From Soehngenia sp. (GTDB lineage Bacteria; Bacillota; Clostridia; Tissierellales; Tissierellaceae), in the NCBI GenBank assembly GCA_024637045.1, contig JAGXFX010000015.1, forward strand, positions 54,501 through 118,500: a stretch of DNA of 64,000 bases. The letters are read 5' to 3'. Below are positions 1 to 7,642 of this stretch, piece by piece. The position numbers and the translations under genes are program-made. The notes under the pieces are model-generated. The model ran no database searches, was not told where the DNA came from, and saw only the letters and a list, made by a program, of their open reading frames with translations. Each line of letters opens with the position of its first letter. Position 1 is the first letter of the stretch.

Positions 1-257
1 CGGTGGTGGATGAAAAGGCCTTGGTCAAAGCTCTTCAGGAAGAATGGATTGCAGGTGCAGGTCTAGATGTATACGAACAGGAACCAATAGACCCTGATAA
101 CCCGTTACTAAAGATGGATAATGTTGTTCTTTCTCCTCATATTGCAGCAGGAACTCAACTGACATATGATAACCTAGCCTGGAATGCCGCCAAGTGCATG
201 GTAGGTATTTTGGAAGGGGAAGAGCCCGTGAATGTTGTGCCGGAGATGAGAAGATAA
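1..257 (+). CDS. D-isomer-specific 2-hydroxyacid dehydrogenase, C-terminal part only
   Basis: The last 84 or so residues of an NAD-dependent D-2-hydroxyacid dehydrogenase of the phosphoglycerate dehydrogenase type; the reading frame is open at the window edge, so the 5' end is missing. Two catalytic landmarks of the family are visible: the glutamate in LDVYEQEP and the histidine in SPHIAAGT, which form the Glu-His pair that works on the hydroxyl or keto group. The segment before them (VVDEKALVKAL) matches the end of the Rossmann domain. The protein ends shortly after the last helix, so there is no C-terminal ACT domain as in long SerA proteins. The substrate cannot be told from this fragment. 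A repeat-rich gap follows. Confidence 0.85.
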   Translation, partial: VVDEKALVKALQEEWIAGAGLDVYEQEPIDPDNPLLKMDNVVLSPHIAAGTQLTYDNLAWNAAKCMVGILEGEEPVNVVPEMRR

Positions 258-596
258 TGCACAGTTCTCAATTCATACCCCCTCGATGAATTTCAAAAAA
301 ATAAAATTTTAGAAATTCTATCGCCGGGCACAAGCAACTCACAATTGGGTAGGGTCGAACTGAAAGGTCATAGATCCTTCGTTTCACTCAGGAAGACAAA
401 TTTGGGTTATTGTTACTCTATGTCAGGATAGTAATTTTTATTGAATTAAATGCTTCTGCCAGTTATAGAATTTTTAATATCATTGATGTCATTAGTATCA
501 TTTGGAAGTGTGGTTTAAATTGTAGCTTTAAGTATCCGAAAAGCCCATGTAATGAATGCTTTTAACTGTGCACTGTGAATTGTGCATTGTGAATTA
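258..596. repeat. Intergenic repeat island 1
   Basis: No gene is apparent in this 339-base gap. It holds a module-1 hairpin copy (276-330), a partial module-2 copy near 366-405 (AGATCCTTCGTTTCACTCAGG, which matches the reverse complement of sequence near 31910-31935), and a degenerate GTGAATTGTGCATTGTGAATT run at 567-595. The same modules recur in the gaps at 6358-6747, 31757-32105 and 40506-40975. About 410-560 is AT-rich with nothing recognisable. Confidence 0.7.
276..330 (+). repeat. Module-1 hairpin repeat, variant A
   Basis: Starts TACCCCCTCGATGAATTTC and ends with GAAATTCTATCGCCGGGCA. The arms pair as CGAT/ATCG, a one-base bulge, then GAATTTC/GAAATTC, with an AT-rich tip. A near-identical copy lies on the other strand at 32016-32071. 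Other copies have different bases but the same pairing and the same bulge. Confidence 0.75.
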
Positions 597-631
597 AAAA
601 AGCCCTGACATCTGAAATGTCAGGGCTTTTT
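597..631 (-). terminator. Intrinsic terminator after the NhaC gene
   Basis: A perfect 15-bp stem (AAAAAGCCCTGACAT at 597-611 with ATGTCAGGGCTTTTT at 617-631) and a five-base loop. It sits directly beyond the stop codon of the minus-strand antiporter gene. Because both flanks are A/T runs it could also work on the plus strand. Confidence 0.9.
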
Positions 632-632
632 A

Positions 633-2024
633 CTACTCTACTTTTGGTTCTACTTTTTTGATGCTGAATCCTGTGAAACCGTAGATAATTGCTACTACCG
701 GGTTAATCAGGTTCAGGAATGCATATGGTGCATAAGCAAGAGGTGATACTAGGAGTACACTTGCCATGTAGGCTCCACATGTGTTCCATGGGATTAGCGG
801 TGAGGTAAGAGTACCTCCATCCTCCAATGTTCTTGAAAGAAGTCTTGGCTCAAGTCCCATCTCATCATATGCATTTTTGTACATTCTACCAGGGATTACA
901 ATTGCAAGATACTGGTCAGCTGCCAGAATATTTAATGCAATACTGGTGAATATTGTTGCGGCAACAAGTGATCCTGTATTGTGAGCAAGCTTCAGTATAG
1001 CTGTTGCTATTGCTCCAAGCATTCCTGTTCTTTCCATGATACCACCGAAGGTCATGGCAAGAAGTATCAGTGACACAGTCCACATCATGCCGTCAAGTCC
1101 ACCACGGTTAAGAAGATCATCCACCATTGTTATGCCACTGTCGATTTCAAATCCATAGTGTGCAGTGTTGATTATTTCTCCAAGACCTGAGCCTTGGAAT
1201 ACTCCAGCGAAAAGCCCACCTACTATCGTACCTGCCATAAGTCCTGGAAGTGCAGGAACCTTCATAATAACAAGTGCGATTACTATAACAGGTGGAAGCA
1301 ATAGAACTGGTGATATGTAGAAGTTTGCTGATATTCCATCAAGTATAACGTTGATGTTTGTTGTATCAAGTTGACTTCCCGCGTATCTGGCTCCGATTAT
1401 TCCATAAAGAATAAGCGCTATTGTAAAGCTGGGAATGGTTGTCCAGAACATGTACTTGATATGCTCGAACAACGTTGAACCTGCCATTGCAGGAGCAAGG
1501 TTTGTTGTGTCTGACAGAGGTGATATCTTGTCTCCGAAATATGCTCCGGATACAACTGCACCTGCTACTATTGCTGCCGGCATTCCAAGTCCCTGACCTA
1601 CTCCCATAAGAGCGATACCTACTGTACCTGCTGTTGTCCAGGAACTACCTGTTGCCAATGAAACTATGGCACAGATTACAGCCGTTGCTACAAGGAATAT
1701 TCCAGGAGAAAGAATCTGTAGACCGTAGTAAATCATTGCCGGTACAGTTCCACTAAGAATCCATGATCCAACTACAGTACCGATAATCATAAGTATCAGT
1801 ATGGCCTGCATTGCCATCTGGATGGTCTCGATAGCTCCTTGCTCAACTTCACCCCAAGTAAAACCAAGGCCTACTATTCCTACTAATGCAGCAACAATAA
1901 TTGCTATTAGTATCGGAATGTGTGCATCGGTACCAAGATAAACGATACCACTAAACAAAGAGACTATTAATACTAAAATAGGAATTAATGCGTGACCAAT
2001 CGTTGCTTGCTTCTTTGTTTTCAT
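633..2024 (-). CDS. nhaC: NhaC-family Na+/H+ antiporter
   Basis: Integral membrane antiporter of 463 residues that would exchange sodium for protons; related NhaC proteins can exchange amino-acid or dicarboxylate pairs such as malate/lactate. The sequence is almost entirely hydrophobic with about a dozen membrane segments and family-typical stretches such as GSSWTTAGTVG, SGAYFGDKISPLSDTTNLAP and AADQYLAIVIPGRMY. I place the start at the ATG at 2022-2024, preceded by an AGGGGGG ribosome site about eight bases upstream. A longer frame begins ten codons earlier but has no such site. It is a single gene with its own terminator. An inverted repeat lies just upstream of the start (2048-2087). The substrate is not determined by sequence alone. 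Confidence 0.85.
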   Translation of the reverse strand: MKTKKQATIGHALIPILVLIVSLFSGIVYLGTDAHIPILIAIIVAALVGIVGLGFTWGEVEQGAIETIQMAMQAILILMIIGTVVGSWILSGTVPAMIYYGLQILSPGIFLVATAVICAIVSLATGSSWTTAGTVGIALMGVGQGLGMPAAIVAGAVVSGAYFGDKISPLSDTTNLAPAMAGSTLFEHIKYMFWTTIPSFTIALILYGIIGARYAGSQLDTTNINVILDGISANFYISPVLLLPPVIVIALVIMKVPALPGLMAGTIVGGLFAGVFQGSGLGEIINTAHYGFEIDSGITMVDDLLNRGGLDGMMWTVSLILLAMTFGGIMERTGMLGAIATAILKLAHNTGSLVAATIFTSIALNILAADQYLAIVIPGRMYKNAYDEMGLEPRLLSRTLEDGGTLTSPLIPWNTCGAYMASVLLVSPLAYAPYAFLNLINPVVAIIYGFTGFSIKKVEPKVE

Positions 2025-2047
2025 ATAAACCCCCCTATAAATAATTA

Positions 2048-2087
2048 TCCGCATACGTTTTCACACCCTATGTGTAAAACTTACGGA
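2048..2087 (-). promoter_or_regulatory. Inverted repeat in the nhaC leader
   Basis: Read on the minus strand the arms are TCCG...GTTTT-A-CACA and TGTG-A-AAAC...CGGA around a TAGGG loop, giving an interrupted hairpin that ends about 24 bases before the nhaC start codon. It could be an operator or a structured leader. I cannot match it to a known riboswitch class. Confidence 0.45.
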
Positions 2088-2180
2088 TTTTATTATAGGT
2101 TACACTATTTCAGAATAAATTTCAATCATTTTCTGATTATTCAGATGAATTAATAAGGGGTATTAGAAAATATTACTGAT

Positions 2181-2615
2181 TTACTCATCCCTGTGACCGC
2201 AGTCCTTTACAACCATTACAGTAGATTGGGAATGTTGAATGACTTTGTGCGAAACACTGCCAAGAATAGTTCTTGAAAAAACACCAAGTCCTCTGCTACC
2301 CATTACTATAAGATCATAATCTCCTTCTTCAGCTGTATCGATTATTTCTTCAGCCACATCCCCGGTTTTATAAATAGTTTCAACTTCGCCAGGGTAATCC
2401 TTGAAGTCCTCCTCTGCGCTTATAAGGAGTTGCTTGCTAAGATCTATTCCATCCCTGACAGCATCAAATTTAAAATCCATATCAAGGTACCGGATGCTGT
2501 CGATAATCGTAAGTATTGTTATGTGGGAATCAAAAGCTTCGCCTAGTTCTCTTGCCTTAAGTAGAGCTTTTTTTGAACAGTCTGATCCGTCAATTGGTAC
2601 AAGAATTCTTTTCAT
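2181..2615 (-). CDS. Universal stress protein, UspA family (ATP-binding type)
   Basis: A 144-residue single-domain Usp. The N-terminus MKRILVPIDGSD is the first beta strand and adenine-side loop. Near the C-terminus GSRGLGVFSRTILGS fits the G-x2-G-x9-G-S/T pattern of ATP-binding family members. The protein would act in the cytoplasm as a dimer, with unknown partners. The start is the ATG at 2613-2615, with GGAGGTG seven bases upstream; an in-frame GTG two codons earlier is too close to that site. A second Usp lies at 3980-4396, on the other side of an M20 hydrolase gene, and shares the same architecture, so the two are probably an old duplication. Confidence 0.92.
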   Translation of the reverse strand: MKRILVPIDGSDCSKKALLKARELGEAFDSHITILTIIDSIRYLDMDFKFDAVRDGIDLSKQLLISAEEDFKDYPGEVETIYKTGDVAEEIIDTAEEGDYDLIVMGSRGLGVFSRTILGSVSHKVIQHSQSTVMVVKDCGHRDE

Positions 2616-2788
2616 TGTCACACCTCCATAGAAATTTGCTATTCCACTATTATATACCCCATTAATTACAAATCAATGTTTAAATGTTGCAAATAATCGG
2701 TTGTTGGACAAATTTGACATCTGGACTATACCTTCTGTTCCATATTTGCTATGATAAATTCATAAGTTGTTAAGAAGAGGAGGCCCAA

Positions 2789-3934
2789 ATGAAAAAGTTG
2801 ATTGAAAAATACCATGAAGAGGTAATAACATTAAACGATTTTATGGCTGATAATCCAGAAATAGGTGGGGAGGAATATCTATCTTCAAAAAAAATAGTGG
2901 AACTGCTCCAAAAGTATGAAATACCAGTGGAATACCCTTTTTCTGGAATGGACACAGCTTTCAGAGGAATAATAAATAAAGGAAAAAGAAGGAAAGCGGC
3001 GATTCTTGTCGAATACGATGCATTGAGGGGATTGGGGCATGCCTGCGGGCACTGTGCCAGTGGCTCAGCGAGTATATTGTCGGCGCTCGTTCTCAATGAG
3101 CTAAAGGATCAGATCCCAGCAGAAATTCATATTATTGGCACTCCTGATGAAGAAATGAGGGGCGGTAAAGTTCCCATGGTAAAATCGGGAGTGTTTAATG
3201 GGATGGATTTTGCGATTATGATTCACATGAGCAACAAAAATGCTCTATTCTCAAAATTCCTAGCTCTGGATGCATACAAATTCGTTTTTGAGGGAAAACC
3301 AGCTCATGCTTCAAGTATTCCCTGGGAGGGAAGAAATGCTCTTAACTCGATGAGGCTGTTTTTTGATGCCATGGATATGATGAGACAACACATAAAGGAT
3401 GATGTCAGACTACATGGATATATAGTCAAGGGAGGAGATGCATCAAATATTGTCCCACACTATACTGAGGCCGAAGTTCTTGTCAGAGCTTCAAAAAGAC
3501 CTTATCTGGATGAAATCAGCAAGTGGGTAATGGATTGTGCTCAGGCAGCAGCCCTTGCAACAAGGACATCCTGGTCAGTTGAGGAAATCGGAGAAAAATA
3601 CGATGGACTTATCAGAAACAGCAGGGGAGAAACAGTCCTGGAAGATGTTTATAAGAATATTGGGCTTCAACTTGTTGATACCAGCAATGAAACAGGCGGT
3701 TCATCTGATATTGGAAATGTGAGCAGCGTTTGTCCAGCCTTTCATCCATACTTGGATATTGGCAAGGACCTTAATGCACACACAGTAGAATTTGCCATGG
3801 CGATGAAGAACAAGAAAACCTACAGATCAATTGCTCTGGGAGGAGAAATTATTTCAAAGTTTGTACTGGATGTATACAATACACCAGGCGTACTCGAACA
3901 AATGCATGATGAGTTTATTAATAGAAAAGAATAG
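2789..3934 (+). CDS. M20-family amidohydrolase / dipeptidase
   Basis: Cytoplasmic metallohydrolase of 381 residues in the M20D-type amidohydrolase group that includes the AbgB subunit of p-aminobenzoyl-glutamate hydrolase and Xaa-Arg dipeptidases. Visible metal-site and catalytic landmarks are GHACGH (residues about 84-89), the acidic pair in GTPDEEMRGG, and the dimerisation-domain segment GKPAHASSIPWEGRNAL. The reaction would be cleavage of an N-acyl or peptide amide bond. The start has an AGAGGAGG site at good spacing. The gene stands alone between two convergent or divergent Usp genes and is closed by a bidirectional terminator. The exact substrate cannot be read from the sequence. Confidence 0.88.
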   Translation: MKKLIEKYHEEVITLNDFMADNPEIGGEEYLSSKKIVELLQKYEIPVEYPFSGMDTAFRGIINKGKRRKAAILVEYDALRGLGHACGHCASGSASILSALVLNELKDQIPAEIHIIGTPDEEMRGGKVPMVKSGVFNGMDFAIMIHMSNKNALFSKFLALDAYKFVFEGKPAHASSIPWEGRNALNSMRLFFDAMDMMRQHIKDDVRLHGYIVKGGDASNIVPHYTEAEVLVRASKRPYLDEISKWVMDCAQAAALATRTSWSVEEIGEKYDGLIRNSRGETVLEDVYKNIGLQLVDTSNETGGSSDIGNVSSVCPAFHPYLDIGKDLNAHTVEFAMAMKNKKTYRSIALGGEIISKFVLDVYNTPGVLEQMHDEFINRKE

Positions 3935-3945
3935 TTTAGAAATGC

Positions 3946-3969
3946 GAAACCCCTCTGACGAGGGGTTTC
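3946..3969. terminator. Bidirectional terminator between convergent genes
   Basis: A perfect 10-bp stem, GAAACCCCTC with GAGGGGTTTC, around TGAC. It lies between the plus-strand M20 gene and the minus-strand Usp gene and probably serves both. The U-tract is short (TTT within the stem). Confidence 0.75.
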
Positions 3970-3979
3970 ATAAGTACTT

Positions 3980-4396
3980 TTACTTGACTACGTGTACAGA
4001 ACAAGATGCGTGACAAACAACCTTGAGAGAAACTCCTCCTAGCAGTACCCTAGTAAGGGCTCCAAGACCTCTGCTGCCCATCACAATTAGATCGTAATCA
4101 TTTTCTTCAGACATGGTAATAATTTCATTGGCAATATCACCCAATCTGTAGGTAGACTTAACTCCAAATGTGTAATCTACAAGGGTCTCAGTAGCTTTGT
4201 GAAGCATATCCTGTCCTGCCTCAATACTTGAGTTGATCATATCCTGTTTAAAGTCAACTGAGATAAATCTCCCGCTATCGACGACAGTAACCAATGTGAG
4301 CTCGGCTTCGTAGAATCTGCCTAATTCCGCAGCTTTTTTAAGTGCTTTCATGGAACATTCAGAACCATCAATGGGAACAAGAATTTTCTTGGTCAT
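3980..4396 (-). CDS. Universal stress protein, UspA family
   Basis: Second Usp, 138 residues, beginning MTKKILVPIDGSECS. The nucleotide loop reads GSRGLGALTRVLLGG, so the last position of the G-x2-G-x9-G-S/T pattern is glycine rather than serine or threonine. ATP binding may still occur but is less certain than in the paralogue at 2181-2615. The ribosome site AAGGAGG lies seven bases before the ATG. The gene is monocistronic and converges on the M20 gene. Role inferred from the family: a cytoplasmic stress or starvation protein. Confidence 0.92.
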   Translation of the reverse strand: MTKKILVPIDGSECSMKALKKAAELGRFYEAELTLVTVVDSGRFISVDFKQDMINSSIEAGQDMLHKATETLVDYTFGVKSTYRLGDIANEIITMSEENDYDLIVMGSRGLGALTRVLLGGVSLKVVCHASCSVHVVK

Positions 4397-4644
4397 TCTT
4401 TACGCCTCCTTATCAAACTGTTTTTCAAACCATCGGGACATCATATTATATGTTATCTATGTTACCTAACATATACCCACTACACAGCACTTTAAATGCC
4501 TGTTAAGTAATTAATTAACGAAATTTTCAATTATTTCTAGCTGACGCCGATTTAAGCCCTATGGAATCTGATTTGCCATTGGGATTGAGGGGTATCATAA
4601 ATTGTGAATGATAAAAAAATTACATAATTACAAGGAGTGATAAT

Positions 4645-5349
4645 ATGTCAACACCTCACATTGGTGCAAAAAAAGGAGAAATAGCAGAAACCATATTGCT
4701 GCCAGGAGATCCACTCAGAGCCAAGTTTATTGCAGAAACATTTCTCCAGGATCCAGTTCAGTTCAACGGTGTTAGAAATATGTTCGGATACACAGGAACA
4801 TACAAGGGTAAGAAAATATCCGTAATGGGAACAGGAATGGGGGTTCCTTCAATTGGAATCTACTCATATGAATTGATTCATTTTTATGGAGTCAAGAATC
4901 TTATCAGGGTTGGATCATGTGGAGCTTATCAAAAGAACCTGAAACTCTATGATGTAATCTTTGGCATGGGAGCAAGCACAAATTCAAGCTATGCCGAGCA
5001 ATATAAGTTGCCAGGTACTTATTCTGCAGTTGCATCATGGGACTTGTTGAAGAAGGCTACCGATATAGCAGATAAGAAGGGAATACCTTATCATGTCGGA
5101 AACATTCTAACCAGTGATGTATTCTACACCGTGGACGATGAGGCTGGAAGCAAGTGGATCGACATGAATATACTTGCAGTTGAAATGGAAGCCTATGCCT
5201 TGTATTGCAATGCAGCTTATGCAGGCGTAAACGCACTTACAATACTTACGGTAAGCGATTCCATAGTCAACAAGGAAGAGACTACACCAGAGGAAAGAGA
5301 AAAGAGTTTTACCCAAATGATGGAAATTGCACTGGAGCTAGCCGAATAA
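4645..5349 (+). CDS. deoD: Purine nucleoside phosphorylase, DeoD type
   Basis: Hexameric DeoD-type phosphorylase of 234 residues. It splits purine (deoxy)nucleosides with phosphate into free base and (deoxy)ribose 1-phosphate. The N-terminus [23 protein letters not shown] carries the ribose- and phosphate-binding GDPLRAKF segment, followed by RVGSCGAYQ and the nucleoside-binding EMEAYALY. The aspartate in VSDSIV is the usual DeoD acid that protonates the purine. Length is normal for the family. The start follows AAGGAGTG. A nucleoside hydrolase gene follows after 63 bases, so the two form a small nucleoside-salvage pair. Confidence 0.95.
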   Translation: MSTPHIGAKKGEIAETILLPGDPLRAKFIAETFLQDPVQFNGVRNMFGYTGTYKGKKISVMGTGMGVPSIGIYSYELIHFYGVKNLIRVGSCGAYQKNLKLYDVIFGMGASTNSSYAEQYKLPGTYSAVASWDLLKKATDIADKKGIPYHVGNILTSDVFYTVDDEAGSKWIDMNILAVEMEAYALYCNAAYAGVNALTILTVSDSIVNKEETTPEEREKSFTQMMEIALELAE

Positions 5350-5366
5350 GATATAATACTCATAAT

Positions 5367-5388
5367 GGACCTTCCAGTTGGAAGGTCC
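5367..5388 (+). other. Hairpin between deoD and the nucleoside hydrolase gene
   Basis: A perfect 9-bp stem, GGACCTTCC with GGAAGGTCC, around AGTT. There is no T-run after it, so it is more likely an RNA-processing or stability element than a terminator. Confidence 0.5.
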
Positions 5389-5412
5389 TCGATGTTTCAA
5401 GGGAGGTATGGA

Positions 5413-6357
5413 ATGGAAAAGAGAAATGTATTGATTGATTGTGATCCTGGAGTAGATGATGTTATGGCACTTCTTCTGGCCTTGGCTAACCAGGACAAAT
5501 TAAATATACTAGGAGTGACAACTGTATCTGGAAATCAAACACTGGCAAAGGTTACAAAAAACATAAGAAAACTATGGACATTTCTGGGAGTGGAAATACC
5601 AACAGCCTGTGGAGCATCAAGACCGATAATAAAGGAACCTCTTCACGGTGGAGAAATACACGGCGAAAGTGGGATGGATGGTTGGGATTTCCCTGAACCT
5701 GTATTCCAGCTTGAATCTGACAACGGAATAGTTTTTTTAAAAGACAAGATTATGGAGTCAAAAGGTAAGGTGACCCTTGTTCCTACCGGCCCTCTAACAA
5801 ATATTGGGTTGTTGTTTTCGGTATTTCCGGAAACAAAGGAAAAAATCGAGTTAATTTCCTTAATGGGTGGTTCAATTTTCTCAGGTAACAGAACTCCTTT
5901 TGCTGAGTTTAATATCTATTCAGATCCTGAAGCAGCCAAGATTGTTTTTGACTCAGGGATTCCGATTGTCATGAGTGGTCTTGAAGTTACAAATCAAGCT
6001 TCTATAGATGATAAGGAAATTGAAGATCTTTTGACTTCAGAAGGAATGGTCTCAAAAATGAGCGGATCACTGTTGAATTCATATACAAATTTTCATAGAA
6101 GCAAAGGATTAGATAATTATCCGTTGCATGATGTGGTCAGCGTTATGTACCTAATAAGACCGGAGATATTCAAAGGCAGGGATTATCGCATTGAGATCGA
6201 TACTTCAAAGGGAGTTTACAGAGGAAGAACGGCAGCAGATACTGGGGAGTTGATGAAACACAATCCTTCAAATACGTTTGTTCTAATGGATACAGACAGA
6301 GAAGAATTTATGAAGACATTTTTCCACGCTCTAAAAGAGTTGGATAAGCTAGTCTAA
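5413..6357 (+). CDS. Inosine/uridine-preferring nucleoside hydrolase family protein
   Basis: Calcium-dependent N-ribohydrolase of 314 residues that cleaves ribonucleosides to base and ribose. The signature DCDPGVDDVMALLLA at residues 8-22 holds the aspartate cluster that binds calcium and activates water. A later YPLHDVVSVMY supplies the histidine often used to protonate the leaving base, and EFNIYSDPEAA is the family's substrate loop. I chose the ATG at 5413, six bases after GGGAGG; an upstream in-frame ATG at 5365 lies in the hairpin and lacks a ribosome site. The gene lies downstream of deoD. Having both a phosphorylase and a hydrolase suggests use of nucleosides as carbon or nitrogen source. 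Substrate preference is unknown. Confidence 0.92.
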   Translation: MEKRNVLIDCDPGVDDVMALLLALANQDKLNILGVTTVSGNQTLAKVTKNIRKLWTFLGVEIPTACGASRPIIKEPLHGGEIHGESGMDGWDFPEPVFQLESDNGIVFLKDKIMESKGKVTLVPTGPLTNIGLLFSVFPETKEKIELISLMGGSIFSGNRTPFAEFNIYSDPEAAKIVFDSGIPIVMSGLEVTNQASIDDKEIEDLLTSEGMVSKMSGSLLNSYTNFHRSKGLDNYPLHDVVSVMYLIRPEIFKGRDYRIEIDTSKGVYRGRTAADTGELMKHNPSNTFVLMDTDREEFMKTFFHALKELDKLV

Positions 6358-6360
6358 TTC

Positions 6361-6560
6361 ATACCCTATCAATGAAATATATATAAAATCAGAGATTTTG
6401 GATATTTCTATTGCGGGGCACTTACAATGATACCCTATCAACAAAATATATCAAAATCATAGATTTTGGATATTTTAGTTGCCGGGCACTTACAATGATA
6501 CCCTATCAACAAAATATATCAAAATCATAGATTTTGGATATTTTAGTTGCCGGGCACTTA
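6361..6560 (+). repeat. Three tandem copies of the module-1 hairpin repeat (variant B)
   Basis: Three units, TACCC to GGGCA, at 6362-6420, 6431-6488 and 6499-6556, with a period of 68-69 bases and linkers like CTTACAATGA. Each folds as a hairpin with ATATATC/GATAT-type arms. Unit 1 pairs CAAT/ATTG and GAAATAT/ATATTTC. Units 2 and 3 pair CAAC/GTTG and AAAATAT/ATATTTT, so both sides of the stem changed together. Confidence 0.85.
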
Positions 6561-6588
6561 CATTGAACAATTGTATCAGTAATACTTA

Positions 6589-6663
6589 GGGTCCAAGACT
6601 CTTAATAGCACTCAGAAAATCGTAACATAATGTTCTTCTGAATATCGAGAAAAATCTTGGACC
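6589..6663 (+). repeat. Module-2 inverted-repeat element
   Basis: About 75 bases bounded by GGTCCAAGA and TCTTGGACC. The inside (ACTCAG ... GAATATCGAGA) aligns with the reverse complement of the element at 31868-31943. It contains no open frame. Confidence 0.65.
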
Positions 6664-6665
6664 AT

Positions 6666-6709
6666 TTTAGTGTCTAGAAATATTTAATTTAGTGTCTAGA
6701 AATATTTAA
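6666..6709 (+). repeat. Perfect 22-bp tandem duplication
   Basis: TTTAGTGTCTAGAAATATTTAA occurs twice with no mismatch and is followed by TCTTTT and then a GTGAATT-type run to 6747. It is part of intergenic repeat island 2 (6358-6747), which has no gene. Confidence 0.85.
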
Positions 6710-6747
6710 TCTTTTAATTGTGAAATGTGAATCGTGAATTGTGAATT

Positions 6748-7350
6748 TTAATGATGACTTCTGTCATAAAGATTTTCATAATAATTCTCTACCTTGATTA
6801 ATTCATCAATATCATTCTTCAGGGCATTTTTAAGCTCATCATCCTTTATAAGAGGAAGACTTGCCTTTATGCTTCCCACTGCGCCATCTATTCCAACCTG
6901 TGCCAATGATAATCCCACTTCAAGATCTGTTGCTGCACTTGCGCTGGAATTGCTTCTTAGAATAAGGCCGATTTTGTGGACCCTCTGACAGAAATAGCCA
7001 TTTTTCTTTGCTATTTCTGCGGCCTTAACACCACACTCTTCAATCATATGAACACGATCATCCTTTTCCTCATCAGTATCTTTTGGCAGCTTGAATGCAT
7101 CACATACACTGGCGTATGCTTTCACATCCTCCTGTGTGCCTCGAAGAAGCCTGAAACTTATTCCGTCAAGCTCTTCAGCAAGCTTGATATATTGATGATC
7201 ATCAAGTCCGTATTCACCCAAAAGGGAAAGTCTTGCAACCATGCCCAAAAGTCCGCACGCCATGGCTCCGGCAAAGGCTGATGCTGCGTCACCACCTACT
7301 GTTGTATCCTTTGAATCGAGTATCTTGTCTAGTATTGCTGTATAGCTCAT
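6748..7350 (-). CDS. Cyclodeaminase/cyclohydrolase family protein (FchA-like)
   Basis: A 200-residue, mostly helical protein of the formiminotetrahydrofolate cyclodeaminase / methenyl-THF cyclohydrolase family. Family members either release ammonia from formimino-THF (histidine or glycine/purine degradation) or hydrolyse methenyl-THF. Family-like segments are GGDAASAFAGAMACGLLGMVARLS, where the usual GGGSVAA motif is GGDAA, and the late SNSSASAATDLEVGLSLA. The start is the ATG at 7348-7350 after GGAGGTG; the 13 codons upstream in frame lack a ribosome site. It stands alone. Whether it acts on formimino-THF or methenyl-THF cannot be decided here. Confidence 0.85.
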   Translation of the reverse strand: MSYTAILDKILDSKDTTVGGDAASAFAGAMACGLLGMVARLSLLGEYGLDDHQYIKLAEELDGISFRLLRGTQEDVKAYASVCDAFKLPKDTDEEKDDRVHMIEECGVKAAEIAKKNGYFCQRVHKIGLILRSNSSASAATDLEVGLSLAQVGIDGAVGSIKASLPLIKDDELKNALKNDIDELIKVENYYENLYDRSHH

Positions 7351-7585
7351 AAAGCACCTCCATTTCCAAATTATCATAAAGACAAACACAAATAGTTATA
7401 GTATGATTAGTACTGATTATATTTTATCATATGTAAAGAAATAATTCATATCCTCTTTAATCTAGCCTATGCAATTCTTCTGAAAATTGTTACAAAAACT
7501 TACCTGTTTTTCTACAAAACCCATCTTGTAATTTAATAGTATTTGTGGTAAATTTTATATATGTTGTATACGGAGTGTATCTCAT

Positions 7586-7601
7586 ACACAATATATAGTT
7601 G
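7586..7601 (+). promoter_or_regulatory. Candidate NrdR box upstream of nrdJ
   Basis: ACACAATATATAGTTG closely resembles the 16-bp NrdR operator (ACAC-W-ATATAT-WG-type palindrome) and lies about 55 bases before a ribonucleotide reductase gene, the usual NrdR target. A weaker similar stretch (TATATATGTTG, around 7556-7566) is present, but its spacing of about 35 bases does not fit the usual 31-32. I see nothing else in the gap 7351-7642, including no cobalamin riboswitch. Confidence 0.45.
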
Positions 7602-7642
7602 TTTGCACAAGTGTAACAAGGATTAAAAAGGGGGCAATGGGC

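Noticed and set aside
6361..6560. CRISPR array
   Set aside because: The three units have a 68-69 base period but no unique spacers; the units are whole near-identical hairpins with ten-base linkers.
7351..7642. Cobalamin riboswitch upstream of the B12-dependent nrdJ
   Set aside because: No B12-box (GCCACTG-type) or typical peripheral helices were seen in the gap.
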